A stretch of DNA of 62,000 bases, taken from NCBI GenBank assembly GCA_903813345.2, contig CAIIXF020000006.1, positions 10,110,348 to 10,172,347 on the forward strand, given 5' to 3'. The translations under genes and the position numbers were made by a program. Under the pieces are notes generated by a model. The model saw only the letters and a program-made list of their open reading frames with translations. It had not been told where the DNA came from and searched no databases. Shown here piece by piece: positions 26,701-41,700 of the stretch (position 1 is the stretch's first letter; the number at the start of each line of letters is the position of its first letter). This DNA is from Owenia fusiformis. Lineage: Eukaryota > Annelida > Polychaeta > Sabellida > Oweniidae.

Positions 26701-29700
26701 AAAAACTTTTGAAAAAAAGGTGTGAGCATTTCATTTCTCAAATATTCAAATTTCCCGCCATTTTTCAAAAAAAGTTGAAATTTCCTAATCATCAAATATT
26801 TCTTAATGCATTTCAAAAAAGATTATCTTTTTAACACCAATGCAAAGATTGAACAAAGGACACACTATTTCAATTATAAAATGCCATATTTAAGGATGCA
26901 GTACCGGGTCGGTTTTCACGTCTGTTTGCGCAGGTTTGACTTCCGGTTTGAGAAAGCTAGCTCCCAAGAACGTCATTTTCGCATTTAATCTTAATCAAAA
27001 ATTATAGTTTATTTCGATAATGGTTTTTCCAGAAAAGAATTAAATTGCAAACATTTTATCAAGCATATTTTATCCCTTTCACTTTTATGGGAAAACTTGT
27101 TCTTGAGTCGCAATTAGTGGATACGAAAACCAGGGTTCGAAAGGTGCCAGCTCTATTGAAAACTCAAAAAAGTAAAAAGATTCATTTTGGGTGGGTAAAA
27201 TAATGTTTTTATTTTGTAATTACCAGACGGTCAATCCTCTTCGTATTGCACTTGGATTATGATAACATCATAGTGATACATTGTAAAAAATATGAGCAAA
27301 ATCTAATGTCTGGAACTTTTTCTACGCTGACCTGGTACTGCATCCTTAATGGGCCACTTCAATGTTTTAGCATATCAAAAATATTTTGAAACATTAGTGA
27401 TGTCACTAAGGTAGCAAAAACTTTTTGAAAAAAATTGAAATTTTTTTTTTGCTGTCACTCTTTTCTAAATATGCTAAACTTTCATAAAAAAACAATGTTG
27501 ATTGTCTAACCAGGTTAAAAGGAAGAATAAATTATGTTTTAGATATCATTGTACCATTGGTTTCTATGAGAACTAAAATTTTGAAATGCATTTTTCTCAG
27601 AACCATTTGCATGCACTGATAAGTTCATTTCTCACTTATTTATGAACCGATTTTCTTAATTTTTTCGGCAAAAAACACGGGAGGATGAATGCTATGCATT
27701 GGTATGAATTGTGGCTAATTAGAAGATATGAGTGACCAATACGATTGAGTAAACTAATATAATCAGTGATGTTTTAATATATGATATATATTTAGTATGC
27801 CCCAACCACTCAAGTCATGGCAGATGAGGCCAACAATGTAATTTTACCTCAGCCCTCCTAGTATGTTAAATATTGTTATATAAAATTATCCAAAGAAATA
27901 AAACTTAACCTTAAAAAAATGTCACTCACATGAATTCACCTTTCATTTTTCATACAAGGAAGTGTTGCAATTCTAGACATCTATTTTGCTAAAATTATAT
28001 ATCAAATTATTCATAAAAATGTGAACAATCATTCAATAGTTTGACTTAAAGTGATGATGAAAGTGGTGAATGAGTAACAGATTTAACAAATGAATGAAAA
28101 TCATATCTTCTTGAGGAGTTCTTGGAAATCGAACAGTAATAAAATGTAGAATTTGGTATTCTTATTTGCAGTTTACATTTTTTGCATCAATTCCCCACAA
28201 TTGCATATTCTGAAGTCAGATCTTGAATGTGAAGGAGGATGCGAAACTCACGAAATATTTTATTGGCCTTTATCTATGTACTGATCAACTGCTAAATTAG
28301 CACCTACGTTCATGACCAATAAAACTTGAAGTTATATGAATCTTAAAGTTTTAGTCACACACCTTATAGATTTAAACTAATTGTAGTATATAAATATACT
28401 GTTATTACATGAATCATTCATTCTGAGACTAGACATACAACTGGATAAGTTAAAACTAACAAGTGCATACTTTTTAAAATGGCTCATACTAGATATAATA
28501 CATACACTTTATTTGTAACATTGTTCTTGATTGCACCTCAGTCGCTATATTGCCAAACAACAGGTAAGATTCATATTTATTTATTGTTTCATGATCAATT
28601 AAGTTGGTGTTTTTGTTGCTAAAAATGTGAGACAAACACAGAATATTACAAATAATATATGTTAGTTTAATCAATTTTTACCTTACTTTTTGGAGTTTGA
28701 TGATTATATTATCTAAAATGTGTCCAGTAAAAGAAATTATAAAAGTGTACTATCTGTTCAATACTTGGAAGGACATTTCACTTTTCTTTACTTTCGGGCT
28801 CTGTGGGGAATTCACTAGAAATCAAGTTTTCAAATAAAATTAAAATTTCAAACTTGATAACTTTTAAAAGCATATTTAAAATGTAATAATTTTGTGTGTT
28901 GATTTTAAATATGTTATCGCCTTGATTAAATATATAACTAAATTTTAATGATTATAATCAAGATTATTTTCACTTTTTGCATAGTCTTGTCTGTTACAGA
29001 AAGTACAACTATGACACTATCTGGAAATGATACAACTACAGAAGGTGTAACTTTGACACAATCCGGAAATGATGCAACAACAGAAGGTGTAACTATGACA
29101 CAATCTGGAAATGATAAAACTACCACAGGTGTAACGATGACACAATCTGGAAATGATGCAACTACAGAAGGCTTAACTATGACACAATCTGGAAATGATA
29201 CAACTACAGAAGTGGTTACCATGACACAATCTGGAAATGATGCAACTACAGAAGGCTTAACTATGACACAATCTGGAAATGATACAACTACAGAAGTGGT
29301 TACCATGACACAATCTGGAAATGATGCAACTACAAAAGGTGTAACTATGACACAATCTGTTAATGATGCAACTACAGAAGGTGTAACTATGACACTATCT
29401 GGAAATGATACAACTACAGAAGGTGTAACTTTGACACAATCCGGAAATGATGCAACTACAAAAGGTGTAACTATGACACAATCTGGAAATGATATAACTA
29501 CAAAAGGTGTAACTATGACACAATCTGGAAATGATATAACCACCACAGGTGTAACAATGACACAATCTGGAAATGATGCAACTACAGAAGGCATAACTAT
29601 GACACAATCTGGATATGATGCAACTTCAAAAGGCTTAACTATGACACAATCAGGAAATGATACAACTACAGAAGGTGTAACTATGACACAATCTGGAAAT

Positions 29701-32700
29701 GATGCAACTACAAAAGGCTTAACTATGACACAATTTGGAAATGATGCAACTACAGAAGGGGTAACTATTACACAATCTGCAAATGATGCAACTACAGAAG
29801 GCACAACTTTGACACAATCTGGAAAAATAACTACAAAAAGTCCAATGACAGTGCAAACAGAGGCCATTACAGAAAGTACAAACATAATGAATTCTGAAGC
29901 TACAGAGAGAACAACAGTGACGCAGTCTGGAAATGAAGCAACAACAGAACGCACAGCCATGACAGAATCCGTGAGTGAAGAAATGAACACTGGGAGTAAA
30001 ATGACTACACTGCAGCACACTAGTATACACATTTCTTCACAGTCTCTCAACAGCATCACTACAGGATCCAGCAATGAGTTCACAAGTAACACAACACCAC
30101 TTGAAGTAAGTAAATTGTAAAATAGGATTCCTACATAACGTAACATAACATTTCTTTGATCTTACATGTATACATGTAAGATCAATGCAGAAAACTGCAT
30201 ATTTATACAACTTGTTAAAACAGCTTCTTTAAAAGTTTGTAATCACAATAACTAAATGTAACTCTATATCACCAGCCTCAGGATTTGACAAAGACAAAAA
30301 ATAATGTCATATTTCATGTATGATTCCAGAATGGTGGAGTAACAGCAGCTGCAAGTGGAACAACTCTTGAACCAGGTAGCATAGCAGGCATTGTTGTTGC
30401 AGCTGTTGTCATAGTGATTGCAATCTCAGTTGCATTTTTCCTTATCATGAGGGATACTAAAAAGTAAGTAACACACAAACTGATTCATCTTCTTATTATT
30501 GATGTCTAATGACTAACACTCCAAATTTATCAACAATAGCATGAGTCACATTTTAGGAAAGGAGTAACAATACTCTTTGGATGACTGCCATAAAATTATT
30601 TATGTATGTACAGTGAAACTTGTGGAGGTGCCATGGCAACGTTGACAAAACATTGGAACCTCAAAATAGTGTTCTTCTTAGGTGATGTCCAAATTACAGA
30701 TGTTTATTCTTAATGGTTAACTGAATCTATATTCCACTTGAGGTGTTCCACTTTTCAGGTTTAATTGTACATGTACATTGTACAGTATATTAATTTATTA
30801 AAATCATATTTTAGAGCACGCTTACAAATTGACCAAATGAGGAAAGAGGATGATTTGTATACACTTCCTACAAAAGAAGATCCAATTACTGAAAATTACT
30901 ACACACCATTGCAACCAAAGACCAATGCTAACATGAATTCAACTAGGTAAGTAACAAAACCCTCTCCTTCAACTGAGATTCGAGTTTTTTTTAAAGGCAT
31001 GCTTGTATTTTTGAAATTCTGTAGAAGGCTTTAATTTCGCTGACAATTAAGTTCTCCATATTGAACTTTGCATACATTTATAATTGCCGAAATCACAGAA
31101 GGTATCAAAATTGACATTTTATACCAAAGGTCTTGGGCCATTACAATATTTGTAAAATAGTTTTGTGAAATAAGCTTGTAGTAGAAGATTTTTCATCTTG
31201 AATCATTTTCATTTACAGTGCAGTCTATGACAACCCAACTTTTGAAAACCTAGATGAGGTCAACAGAGTATAATAGATAGACATACAACTGTCGTGCAAA
31301 GAATGTGTAAAGATCATTGTAAAATGAGATTTACTACAATTGATACTCAGATATTCCTGGATTATTCCACAAAGCTTCTTTAATCTGTATAACTCATAAA
31401 CTATGTTAATGGACGACACGAGAAACCCTTTGAGACAACCCCTAGGTTGGACATTGCTGGAATCTGAACTCAAAGGACAAATATAGACTAGAAAAGGTCC
31501 TACATGAGAGGTTCTGATTACATGGAAATCAATGGGATTACCAATGGGAAAATCAAAATGCATTCATTCACATTTAAGGGTTATAACCTCAAAAGGTTTT
31601 CCTCAGTGATATCGACTGAGAAAGTTTAAAAACTGGCCAAAATATCCCAATATTTTATTGTTCCCTTTAGTTTACAAATGGATTTCTACTGGATGAAAAC
31701 ACTTGTAATCTTTCCCAAACGAGTGAAAGATCACTGTATTCACATATGTGTGCTTGGGAAGGTTTACTTACATAATTGTTGTGTGCCACAATAATATGCT
31801 TAGGGGGATCTGGTTCATCAGGGGGGTAGCATACGATGGAGTCGTGTTTCACCCCAGGGATCCGGCATGATGACAACACCTTGTAATACTGCACCATACA
31901 TAGTGGGTCTTTCCCCATCATCTCCACTGGAAGGGATTTTCTAAACAAATGGTGAGATATCCATTGAAGAGTGAAACACATTATATGAACATATACACAT
32001 ATAGACCAGCTGATCACAGGTTCATCACAAGCTAATTCAATGGAGGTCTATCAAGATTATATATGGGGCCCTAATCATATATTCAGACAATGTAATAGGA
32101 TGCCAAAACATGAAGTATAACAGGTCTAAAATAAGGTTTATGAAATTCAGGGAACTCTGATTGGCACCCTCCTCATATAAAGATTAGACAAGATGACAGT
32201 CCTTCAAAATTATGTACAGCAAAATATGTCTAAGCCTCCACGAGGAATGGCCAAATATGTTCATCCATTTTGAGGTTTTATGGAGTCAATGGGAGAATTC
32301 AAAATAGGACTGGAGAAGTGTTCAGATTGATTAGACAGGTGTTCGTATTAGAGAAGTGTTCGAATATATACAGATTCTACTATACTGTTCTCAAAGTTTA
32401 AGATTCTTCTAGAATTTAAATAAATTATTTGCACCAGACTTGTGATTAAAAAGACACAGAATAAGCTTCAGGTTAATTGTAAATGTCTAGCAAAAAATGT
32501 TGACAGTAGATGAATGAATAAATGTGTTTACATTTTGAGGAGACAGTACTTGTTCTGCCAGTTCTAATGTATATTATCAATGTAAGCATATCATACTTTT
32601 AAATATTACATAGTTTTAATGCAGTATGCACAAGTAATATTTAGTAATATATTTTGTAATATAAAGTATTGAGCATAAAATTTTACTTACTCGTCTATCT

Positions 32701-35700
32701 GTATTTTATAGTCAACAACACCAGCTATAAGTTTAGCTGCATACCTGAAATAAATAAAAAAAATTAAAAGATAAAAACTCTTTAAGACTTTAACAATATG
32801 TATTACATACCTAGCGAAGCATTTGTATGGAAGTCAATGGAGCTGAAGGTCGGCTATATATTCCTGTATAGCCGCCAAACTTTTTAAAGTGACAATTGTC
32901 TGACGAACGGATGGACAGACGGACGGACGGACGGACGGACGTACGGAGGCGTTCCCTATATCACTCCGAACGAAGTTCGATGGGATAATAAAGGTATGTT
33001 ATACATCAGTTATGTCACTATGACGTGAAATATCCCTTCCTCTTGCCCAAATATAGAGCCTCCCAAGGTCGGCCTATATTAGGAGAACTCAGTATATGAC
33101 ATCATCATGATAATCTTCATTCTCAAAGTAAAGGGAACAGATATGGTTAGCCATTTTGAATTCATCCTCCGATCACAGGGCTTCAAAATCCAGAATATAT
33201 TCTTTCTTTTTACCCCCTGCGATAAGCGGTTAGCATTTTATGTTTAGGCAAGGCTTTTGCCTGGGAAATTATTTGAAATCATATCTGTATTTCTTTTTTT
33301 TATGTTCATCCCTGTAAGATAAAAGTTCTTCCAGGTTAAATTGAAGTTTCTTTTTGTTTTTTTGGTTAATTGTTATATTTGCATAATAAACTATAAAATT
33401 GTTTACATAAATTGAAGTGAAGAGCTCCAATTCCACATTATAAAGGTTTTAAGGCCATTTATAGAAATATAAGGGGAGCAGGTGATTTGGAGAGGAACTT
33501 TGAAGATCCATGTTTCCAGTTCAAGGAGCAAAACTAATGGGAGTAGAATAAAGGTTCATGTGCAGTATGGCAAGTGATTTTAGATGGTCATATCTTTCAC
33601 CTTGAGAACTTTCTGGCCATAAATACAGTGTTTTTTATGAAAACAATATGTTTTCTTTCAAGTGAAATCCCCATGTTAGTAAAATATCAATCCAACTCTC
33701 TGAAAAATTATGGATTAGGACCCCACCTTGGCACTTTTTAAAAATGTTTAGCTTATTTTCTAAAAAGATTATTTTTCTCAATTTAAACATATCAAAACTT
33801 AAAACACATGTATATTTACAATTTCTGAAAAGGGGATGGCTATTGAAATGCATTAAACTGAAAAACCACATATTCCATGTTATTTTCTAATAGGGAAAAC
33901 TATGATATCATATTAATATCTAAGAATTATAAATAATCATTGGAACATATTATCAATCACTGAGGTCCTTTGAAATGTTCAAACTTTTTAAGAGTTCAAC
34001 TTAACTTTAAAATGTGTTTCACTATACTTTACACGAAGGCTTTTCAGCGAGAAAATATATATAAACATAAACAAAAGCAAAAAATTATGTCATATTTCTG
34101 TTCTTTTGTCCTTTAGACCTAAGATAAGATATTACTTCATTGTGCAAATTTATGTTTTCATTTTACTTTTTTAAGAACAAGACTGAATACAAATATGTAC
34201 ATATGGAAAACTATAATCCTGTTTTTATGGTAGTTTTTATAAAAGTCATTCATTTTTGTTGACAGAAAATGCTCACCCTTTCAAAATTCACTTTGTTCAA
34301 ATATTTCTATACACACTTTAATGTAAAAAAAAGTGCAGACTGTGAATAGGCTAAATTTTATTGAATCAAGGTGTGTGACTGAATGAACAGCATACAAAAA
34401 GGTAGAGTATTAATGCAAGGTAGGTAAGGCTTGTTCTTGTAATGTTTTTTTTATTAACTGTTAAAATGATGAATAAAATATACAACTGACTTTAATTAAA
34501 GTATAAAAACAACATGAATGTGGTGACCACATATAGGAGGAAGATGCTTAAAAGTTGGGATCACTGAAAGGATCCGTACCTATTAGTGTACCTATAAGAA
34601 CTTAGAAAATTATTGAAAAGGGTAATATGGAATTCCAGAATTATTTTTTATGCAATTTGAATCTTTATTAAGTACATTTTCAACAAATTACAAAAATAGT
34701 GTGGAAAAAATGGTAAAAAGGTGTTTTTTACAGTGATTCTTAACACATGTCATGTTGACTCTTCAAATGAGTAATTTTGACATATTTTCACAGAACCTTG
34801 ATTAAAATCTTGAGTTTTGTAGATAGACTTATTTCACTTTTCAATATACGAACCACAATGTCTCCTAATCTACTAAGCTTCATTTTATGTACCATTCATG
34901 CATAAATAGTTAGTAATCTTATTGTATTGAAAGACACCCTATTGTGTTTTTGTTGTAAACAGTGAATGACCTTCTCCATTCATTGACAGATTGAGGTACT
35001 TCCACAAACCAGACCCCCTATGAATTTACCTTTATTGTTTAGTATTGACACTATTTTATAATTCAAACATGAAATAAGAGAGGGTCCTAAGTGTGGAAGA
35101 TACACAATATGAAAGTGTAGCAAAAATTTTAGTTTCAAAAGGGAGGCCATATTGAAATTGCCATTATAGTCAAGAATCCATTCTGCCTTGAATGTATTGC
35201 TTAAGGTCTCATGGAAGTTAACAGGAAATGACAAAACAAAAAATGACAAAGCCATGCTGGATTTTGAAAATTTTTTGAACCAAGATAACAGAGTTCTGTT
35301 TGGACCTCCAGTCAGTTTAACTAGTTCCAAATATCATTTACATGACCAGGAACACAATTGAAAGGGTCAGAATGACCATAAACATGATAAAATAACCTTT
35401 TTAGCCCTCTGAAAATGTGACTGAAAAATAGCTAAAAGTAGGTGCTCAGGAAAGGTCAATGAACAGAATCTTTTAATTTTTTCAGAATATGTGTCCAATA
35501 TATTGCTCTAAATGACACAATCTTTGAAATTTTAAAAAATCGTCTGAAACAATAATGGCTGTAGTAAAAAGGAAAATAGATCGATTTTCAATTCAGTTTT
35601 TTTCAATTTTTTCTTTTTTTAAGAATGATATCAAATTTTTTTGAATTGTATCATTTAGAGCAATATATTGGGCACATTTTCTGAAAAAGTCAAAAGATTC

Positions 35701-38700
35701 TGTTCAGAGACTTTTCCTGAGCACCTACTCTTAGCTATTTTTTAGTCACATTTTCAGAGGGCTGAAAAGGTTATTCTATCATGTTTATGGTCATTCTGAC
35801 CATTTCAACTGTGTTCCTGGTCATGTAAATGATATGTGGAACTAGTTAAACTGACTGGAGGTCCAAACAGAACTCTGTTATCTTGGTTCAAAAAGTTTTC
35901 AAAATCCAGCATTGCTTTGTCATTTTTTGTTTTGTCACTTCCTGTTAACTTCCATGAGACCTTAAGGTAGGTGCAACATAGAACCTTCTACAAAAATAGA
36001 CAAGAACACAAATGTGTACAAAATGTCCCCACCAATGGGTGATCCCATGAAATGGTTATCCTGAAAATGAGTAGACAAGACTTTACCAACACAATTTTAA
36101 TTGATCCGTCACACAGTTAACTAGAAAACATGTAAACAAGACTTTACAGACAAGATTTTAGGATGGAAAATCCAAAATGGCTGCCTTGACATTTACCCAG
36201 AATGTCAAAAAACTAATCTGTTTGTAGATTTTCATACTAAGAATCATCCCTGAAAATATGACATTGATCTACCAAATGGTTCACCTGAAAACGCGTAGAC
36301 AAGACTTTACAGACAAGATTTTAGGACAGAAAATCCAAAATGGCTGCCATGACATTTACACAGAATGCCAAAAAACTAATCAGATGTAGATTTTCACACT
36401 AAGAATCATCCCTGAAAATTTGGAATTGATCTACCAAACGGTTCACCTAAAAACGCGTAGACAAGACTTTACAGGGAAGATTTTAAGACGGAAAATCCAA
36501 AATGGCTGCCTTGACATTTATCCAGAATGCCAAAAAACTAATCAGAACTAGATTTTCATACTAAGAATCATCCCTAAAAATTTGAAATTGATCTCCAGAA
36601 CTGTTCACCTGGAAATGCATAGACAAGACTTTACAGACAAGATTTTAGGACAGAAAATCCAAAATGGCTGCCTTGACATTTGCCCAGAATGCCAAAAAAA
36701 CTAATCAGTTCTACATTTTCATACTAAGAATCATCTCTGAAAATTTGAAATTGATCTACCAAACGGTTCACCTAAAAACGCGTAGACAAGACTTTACAGA
36801 GAAGATTTTAGGACGGAAAATCCAAAATGGCTGCCTTGACATTTGCCCAGAATGCCAAAAAACAAATCAGATCTAGATTTTTATACTAAGAATCATCCCT
36901 GAAAATTTGAAATTGATCCACCAAACGGTTCACCTGAAAACACGTAGACAAGACTTCACAGACAAGATTTTAGGACGGAAAAATCCAAAATGGCCGACAA
37001 TAAAAAAGTGATTATGTGTTTTTGCTGATTTCTTCTTACAAAATTATCACATATTACTACTGTTAACAATAACATAGGCTTTTACAACAAAGTAGATCTG
37101 AAATTATTTATAAAGCTACTAAATAGTTAAAGTATGAAAACTCAAAAACACCATTCAATATGATACAAAGTATTATCGTGCGCTAACTTTTCTTAAGACA
37201 TTCAAAATGGCTGACATGACTGAGCTAACAGGTCAAAAACCTAATCAGATCTAGAATGAAGTGAGCTGAACAAGATGTTAAAGTTTTAAAAGCAACTGTG
37301 AAGCCGTTTTTCTTATAGTTTGCAGACAAGGATTTTAGCATTTGACTTCAAAATGGCCGACAGGAAGTAGGTATTGAGTTAAAATTTTTTCATCCACATC
37401 TGTATGCACTCATAAGTTATCCCTGAAAATTTGAAGGTGATATCTGTAGCGGTTTTGGAGAAAACTCCCGGACGTACGGACAGACGGACGGACAGACGGA
37501 CGGACGGACGGACAGACGGACGCGCCTAGGCCGACAATATGGCCCCACACTATGTGGTGGGGACATAAAAATCTTATTTGGAAAAATATTCTTGACTGAA
37601 CCTTCCAACAAACTCTGTCATTTACAATAACTATTGTGTCAATGTATCACGCCACAGAGACATCCAACCCGGGTTCCCATAAATAATTCTGAGCACCATG
37701 TTCAAACCTCTAAACAGATTTGTATTCAATTTTCAATGATAACAAGATCAAAGAAAACGTGTCATTTGCAATAAAGCAATTAAATCACAGGTTACTTAAA
37801 ATAATGTTTTTCAGAAATCTGTTCATGGGGTATATAGTGTACTATTAGAACATATGATATGTAAGCAATAAGCAATGAGCCTGATAATCAAAAAAATATG
37901 TTTCAGTTTAGTTCAAATGAACATTGCTGTAGTGTAGTGTTCATGTGAAATTAACTAAGACTATTATGTCATCTATCATTGTTTCAATTTCTTTGACAAT
38001 GAAAATATAATGCAATGGAAAGTCGCAACTAGATTCAGCTTGAATTTAGGTTTTGTATTTTCAACTGTTGCTCTTTCTATTCTACTTCATCTTTAATGAT
38101 GTTTTGACATAGTATCTAGGTTGAATACCTAGGTTAAAGCTACAGTATATACAATAAGGGTGATCATGGTATGATTGTTCAGAACACATTTAACAAGGTT
38201 TGTTTTATCAAATGATAGATTATTTTAGGGGTTATTTTATGATTTGTGTTTTCAGTATGTTGCCCTTTGTGTCCCACCTTAATGATATATTAATATACCC
38301 TCTAGGTTGAATGTCTACTGTTAAACAACTGAGGTGATCATGGTACTATTGTTGAGAACACATTTATTAAGGTTCATTTTTTCAAAAGATATATTAAGTT
38401 TTCGTTTTTTTATGATATGTGTTTTCAACATGTTGCTCTTTGTGTTCTACCTTAACGATGTTCTGCTATATCGATTGAGGAATGGTCAACATAGTTAAAA
38501 TGATCATGAATGAAGACTAACATACCCTTAAAATGATATTTAGAATGATTTGCGTAGTCAAACTTAAATGCACTGAATGACCTTTGTTTTAATCCAAATG
38601 ACCTAATTTCAGTTTTGATGTGTTCATAATTGATAAAAGTAACCATTTTCATATTATTTTCAATGAAACCTTTGGGGGCACCTTCATACATACATATGGA

Positions 38701-41700
38701 TACAGAATGGGAGTTAAGGGGATTTTCTTTTAATTTGAATCTCAATGTTTACATTATAATAACCTTAAAGATCAGAGCATTATTGTGAAATAAAGTCAGA
38801 ACTGTTGGACCTATTTTTAGAAAATAGGCATGACAACAGAATCTGAAAACCAGAGATTGTATATGAACATTACGACATTTCAGGAGTGAAAACATTCAGT
38901 AAAAATGAAGACAATGTGGATACAATGTCTCCTGGTTCTGGCCACTATTGTAGCACATGCAAGGGCAGATGGTTCCAGTTATGTTGATGGAGAAGACACA
39001 ACTGATACAGATCTCACTGCAATTTTGAGGGCCATTATCAACAATCGCCATGAGAAAGTTGTCTCAAACTCTGTTGAAGGAGATGACAAAATTGATACAG
39101 ATAATATCGGTCGTAGGGAGAAAGAGGAGATTAACAAGAGGTAATATATTAATCACATTTTACTGTTTATATATTAATCACATTTTACTGTTTATATATT
39201 AATCACATTTTATTATTAATCACATTTTATCTTTATATTGTATCAGTGTATACCAACCTGTTATTCTGTGGTTAGAAAGTAAGTTACTTTATAGTGAGAC
39301 TATATAAGACTATAGTAAGACTATATAAAAGTTTATATATTGTCTGGTATTTAACCTTTTTATTCAACCGGGGATTGTTGTTTAAAAGAAGTTTAATACT
39401 GAGCTAAGCAATAAAATAAGGCAAAAGTACTGAAATCCAGATTCGGTTTTGAAAATGTGACAATATACCTAGTTCAAACTGTTATGTTTCAAAGGATTTT
39501 GATTTACTTTAACATTGAAATGTCATATGTCAGTTGTAAGTGTAACATTTACAGATAAATAGTTGGTTGAATAGAAAAAAGGTCTTTCAAAGAAAAGCCG
39601 GAACACTATAGTATAGTATGAGTTACCATGGGCATTCATCTTCTTGAAAGCCCATGGTGTTACCCTACCCAAACTTACATGTACTTTCCCATGTAAAATG
39701 ACATTGATATTTGAATCAATATTGTTACAGAGAATGGACTGAGACATCTGGTTGTAAGGATTGTGACGATGATGACAGGAATCTGTGTTGCAAAGGGGGG
39801 TACAGTTTTGGGATGTGCACAGAGGAATCACCCTGTTGTATAAAATACAGATACTTTAGTGAAACGGATGGCTTCCAAGAGTGCAAGAAAAATGGTGAAT
39901 AACGAATGCTTGATCTTTTATGAAAATATCATAATGATCTGTAACTAGCACCATTAATTGACGAAATAAATATTCTTAAAAGAATTTTTCATCTATTTTT
40001 ATTATTCTAAATGGACCGCATTCTTGTTCCAGTCAGGGATAGAATTTGACTTAATATTTTGAGAATCATCTTTAAATATCTACACTCATCTTTTACAGCC
40101 TTGGAGAAACCAGAGGAAGAGGTGAACTTAAAGCAGGGAGACAGTGCTCCTGAGGGAGACAGTGCTGCCGAGGGAGACAGCGCTGCTGAGAAAAGGGAAA
40201 TCGAAATGGACATTCTTCAACTTCTGATTCGAAAACTTGTGAAAAAACATGAAAACTGAGTTCAAGTTGAAACATACATATGAACTAACATATAAAGAAA
40301 CGTGTAATCAAGTTCATTCAAACTCTTTAAAAAAAAGTATTCGTAACCTATATCAAATAAAATAACACTAAACCTGTACAAAGTGAACACTTTTGGAGCC
40401 ACAAAAAAGTGTTTCCTATAAATGGGTATTCACTTCAGAGATTTTTTCATACAGCTGTCTTTGGAGTATGTTTCAAGAAATAATACTTAATATGAACAGG
40501 TGTTCACTTGAAAGAGGTGTTTACTAAAAACAGGTGTTCACTTGAAAGAGGTGTTTACTAAAACAGGTGTTCACTTGAAAGAGGTGTTTACTAAAACAGG
40601 ACACTATGTGCAAGTAACTGACATCCAGTGAAGCATCAATTTCAAATAAATGCACAACAGATGTTAAATCTCAAAAGTTTTTAACATTTTCTGTTAAATT
40701 GGGTATATAAAGATGAGAAATAAGGCCCAAAACATGGACTCTAAAAAATGGTCACCTTAAAATTTACCCAGCGTACCTGAGGAAAATCAGATCAATTCAT
40801 CAAACTGTTTGGCTTAAAACATGTTAAAACAAAACTTCACAGAAAAGATTCTAGGATGGAAAAATTAAAAATGGCTGATTCCTAAAGTATCAGATGTAAT
40901 TTTTGCCAATTTTTATCATAAAACAATCCCATAAAACTACTGTTGACAATGACATGTACACCAGAAATTATTTATAAAGGTTCTAAATAGTTTGGTTATG
41001 AAAAATGAAAAGCTACAATACATATGATAGAAGGTACACAATATTTTCTCAGAATATTCAAAATGGCTTCTAGTACTGAGCCAACATGTCTAAAACCTAA
41101 TAATCTGGTGTAGAATGAAACAAATTAAAGAAGGTGTTGGAGTCGACAATGATTTTAACATTTGACTTCAAAATAGCTATTAGGAAGTAGGCAATAAGTA
41201 GAATTTTTTTGTGGCACATCTGTCCATACCCGAAAGTTATTCCAAATTCCAAAAGATTTGAAGGTGATATCTGCAGTATAGTAGTTCTGGAGAGAAAAAG
41301 ATTTGATGTACACATTTCTTCAATGTTAAACTAAAATGCCAAAATTGACCTGGAAGCAGTCATGTTCACAAGAAAAAGAACTTTACAGTCTATCCTTAGG
41401 TGTCACTTTAAGTAATGCATAATAATAGAAATTCACTTTACTAAGTACTACAATACCTTAGCTGTTCTTCTTCATTCCTGAAGTTCTCAAGAGGAAAAGT
41501 CATTCCTGGACTGACATTAATCAACACTGGTTCCCTATATTCTAAATAAGCTGTTCGAAGCCACCAGTCACTCAACTGAAACAAAAACTCAAAAGTAGAA
41601 ATTGTCTAATTGAGGCACGGAGCTCAGCCAGATTCATGAGTGTAGTCATAGTGCCTAATGCCTGGGTCACATTTGCTCCAATTGAGTGTTTTGTTCAATA

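Noticed and set aside
28938-30146. Long minus-strand open frame (402 codons) opposite the mucin-like exon
   Set aside because: It is a by-product of the 42-bp repeat, whose complement also lacks stops. The plus strand has signal peptide, membrane helix and fitting splice sites; the minus strand has none.
37417-37611. Frames rich in Ser-Val-Arg-Pro over the (GGAC)n tracts (also near 60000-60230)
   Set aside because: They are translations of a 4-bp microsatellite.
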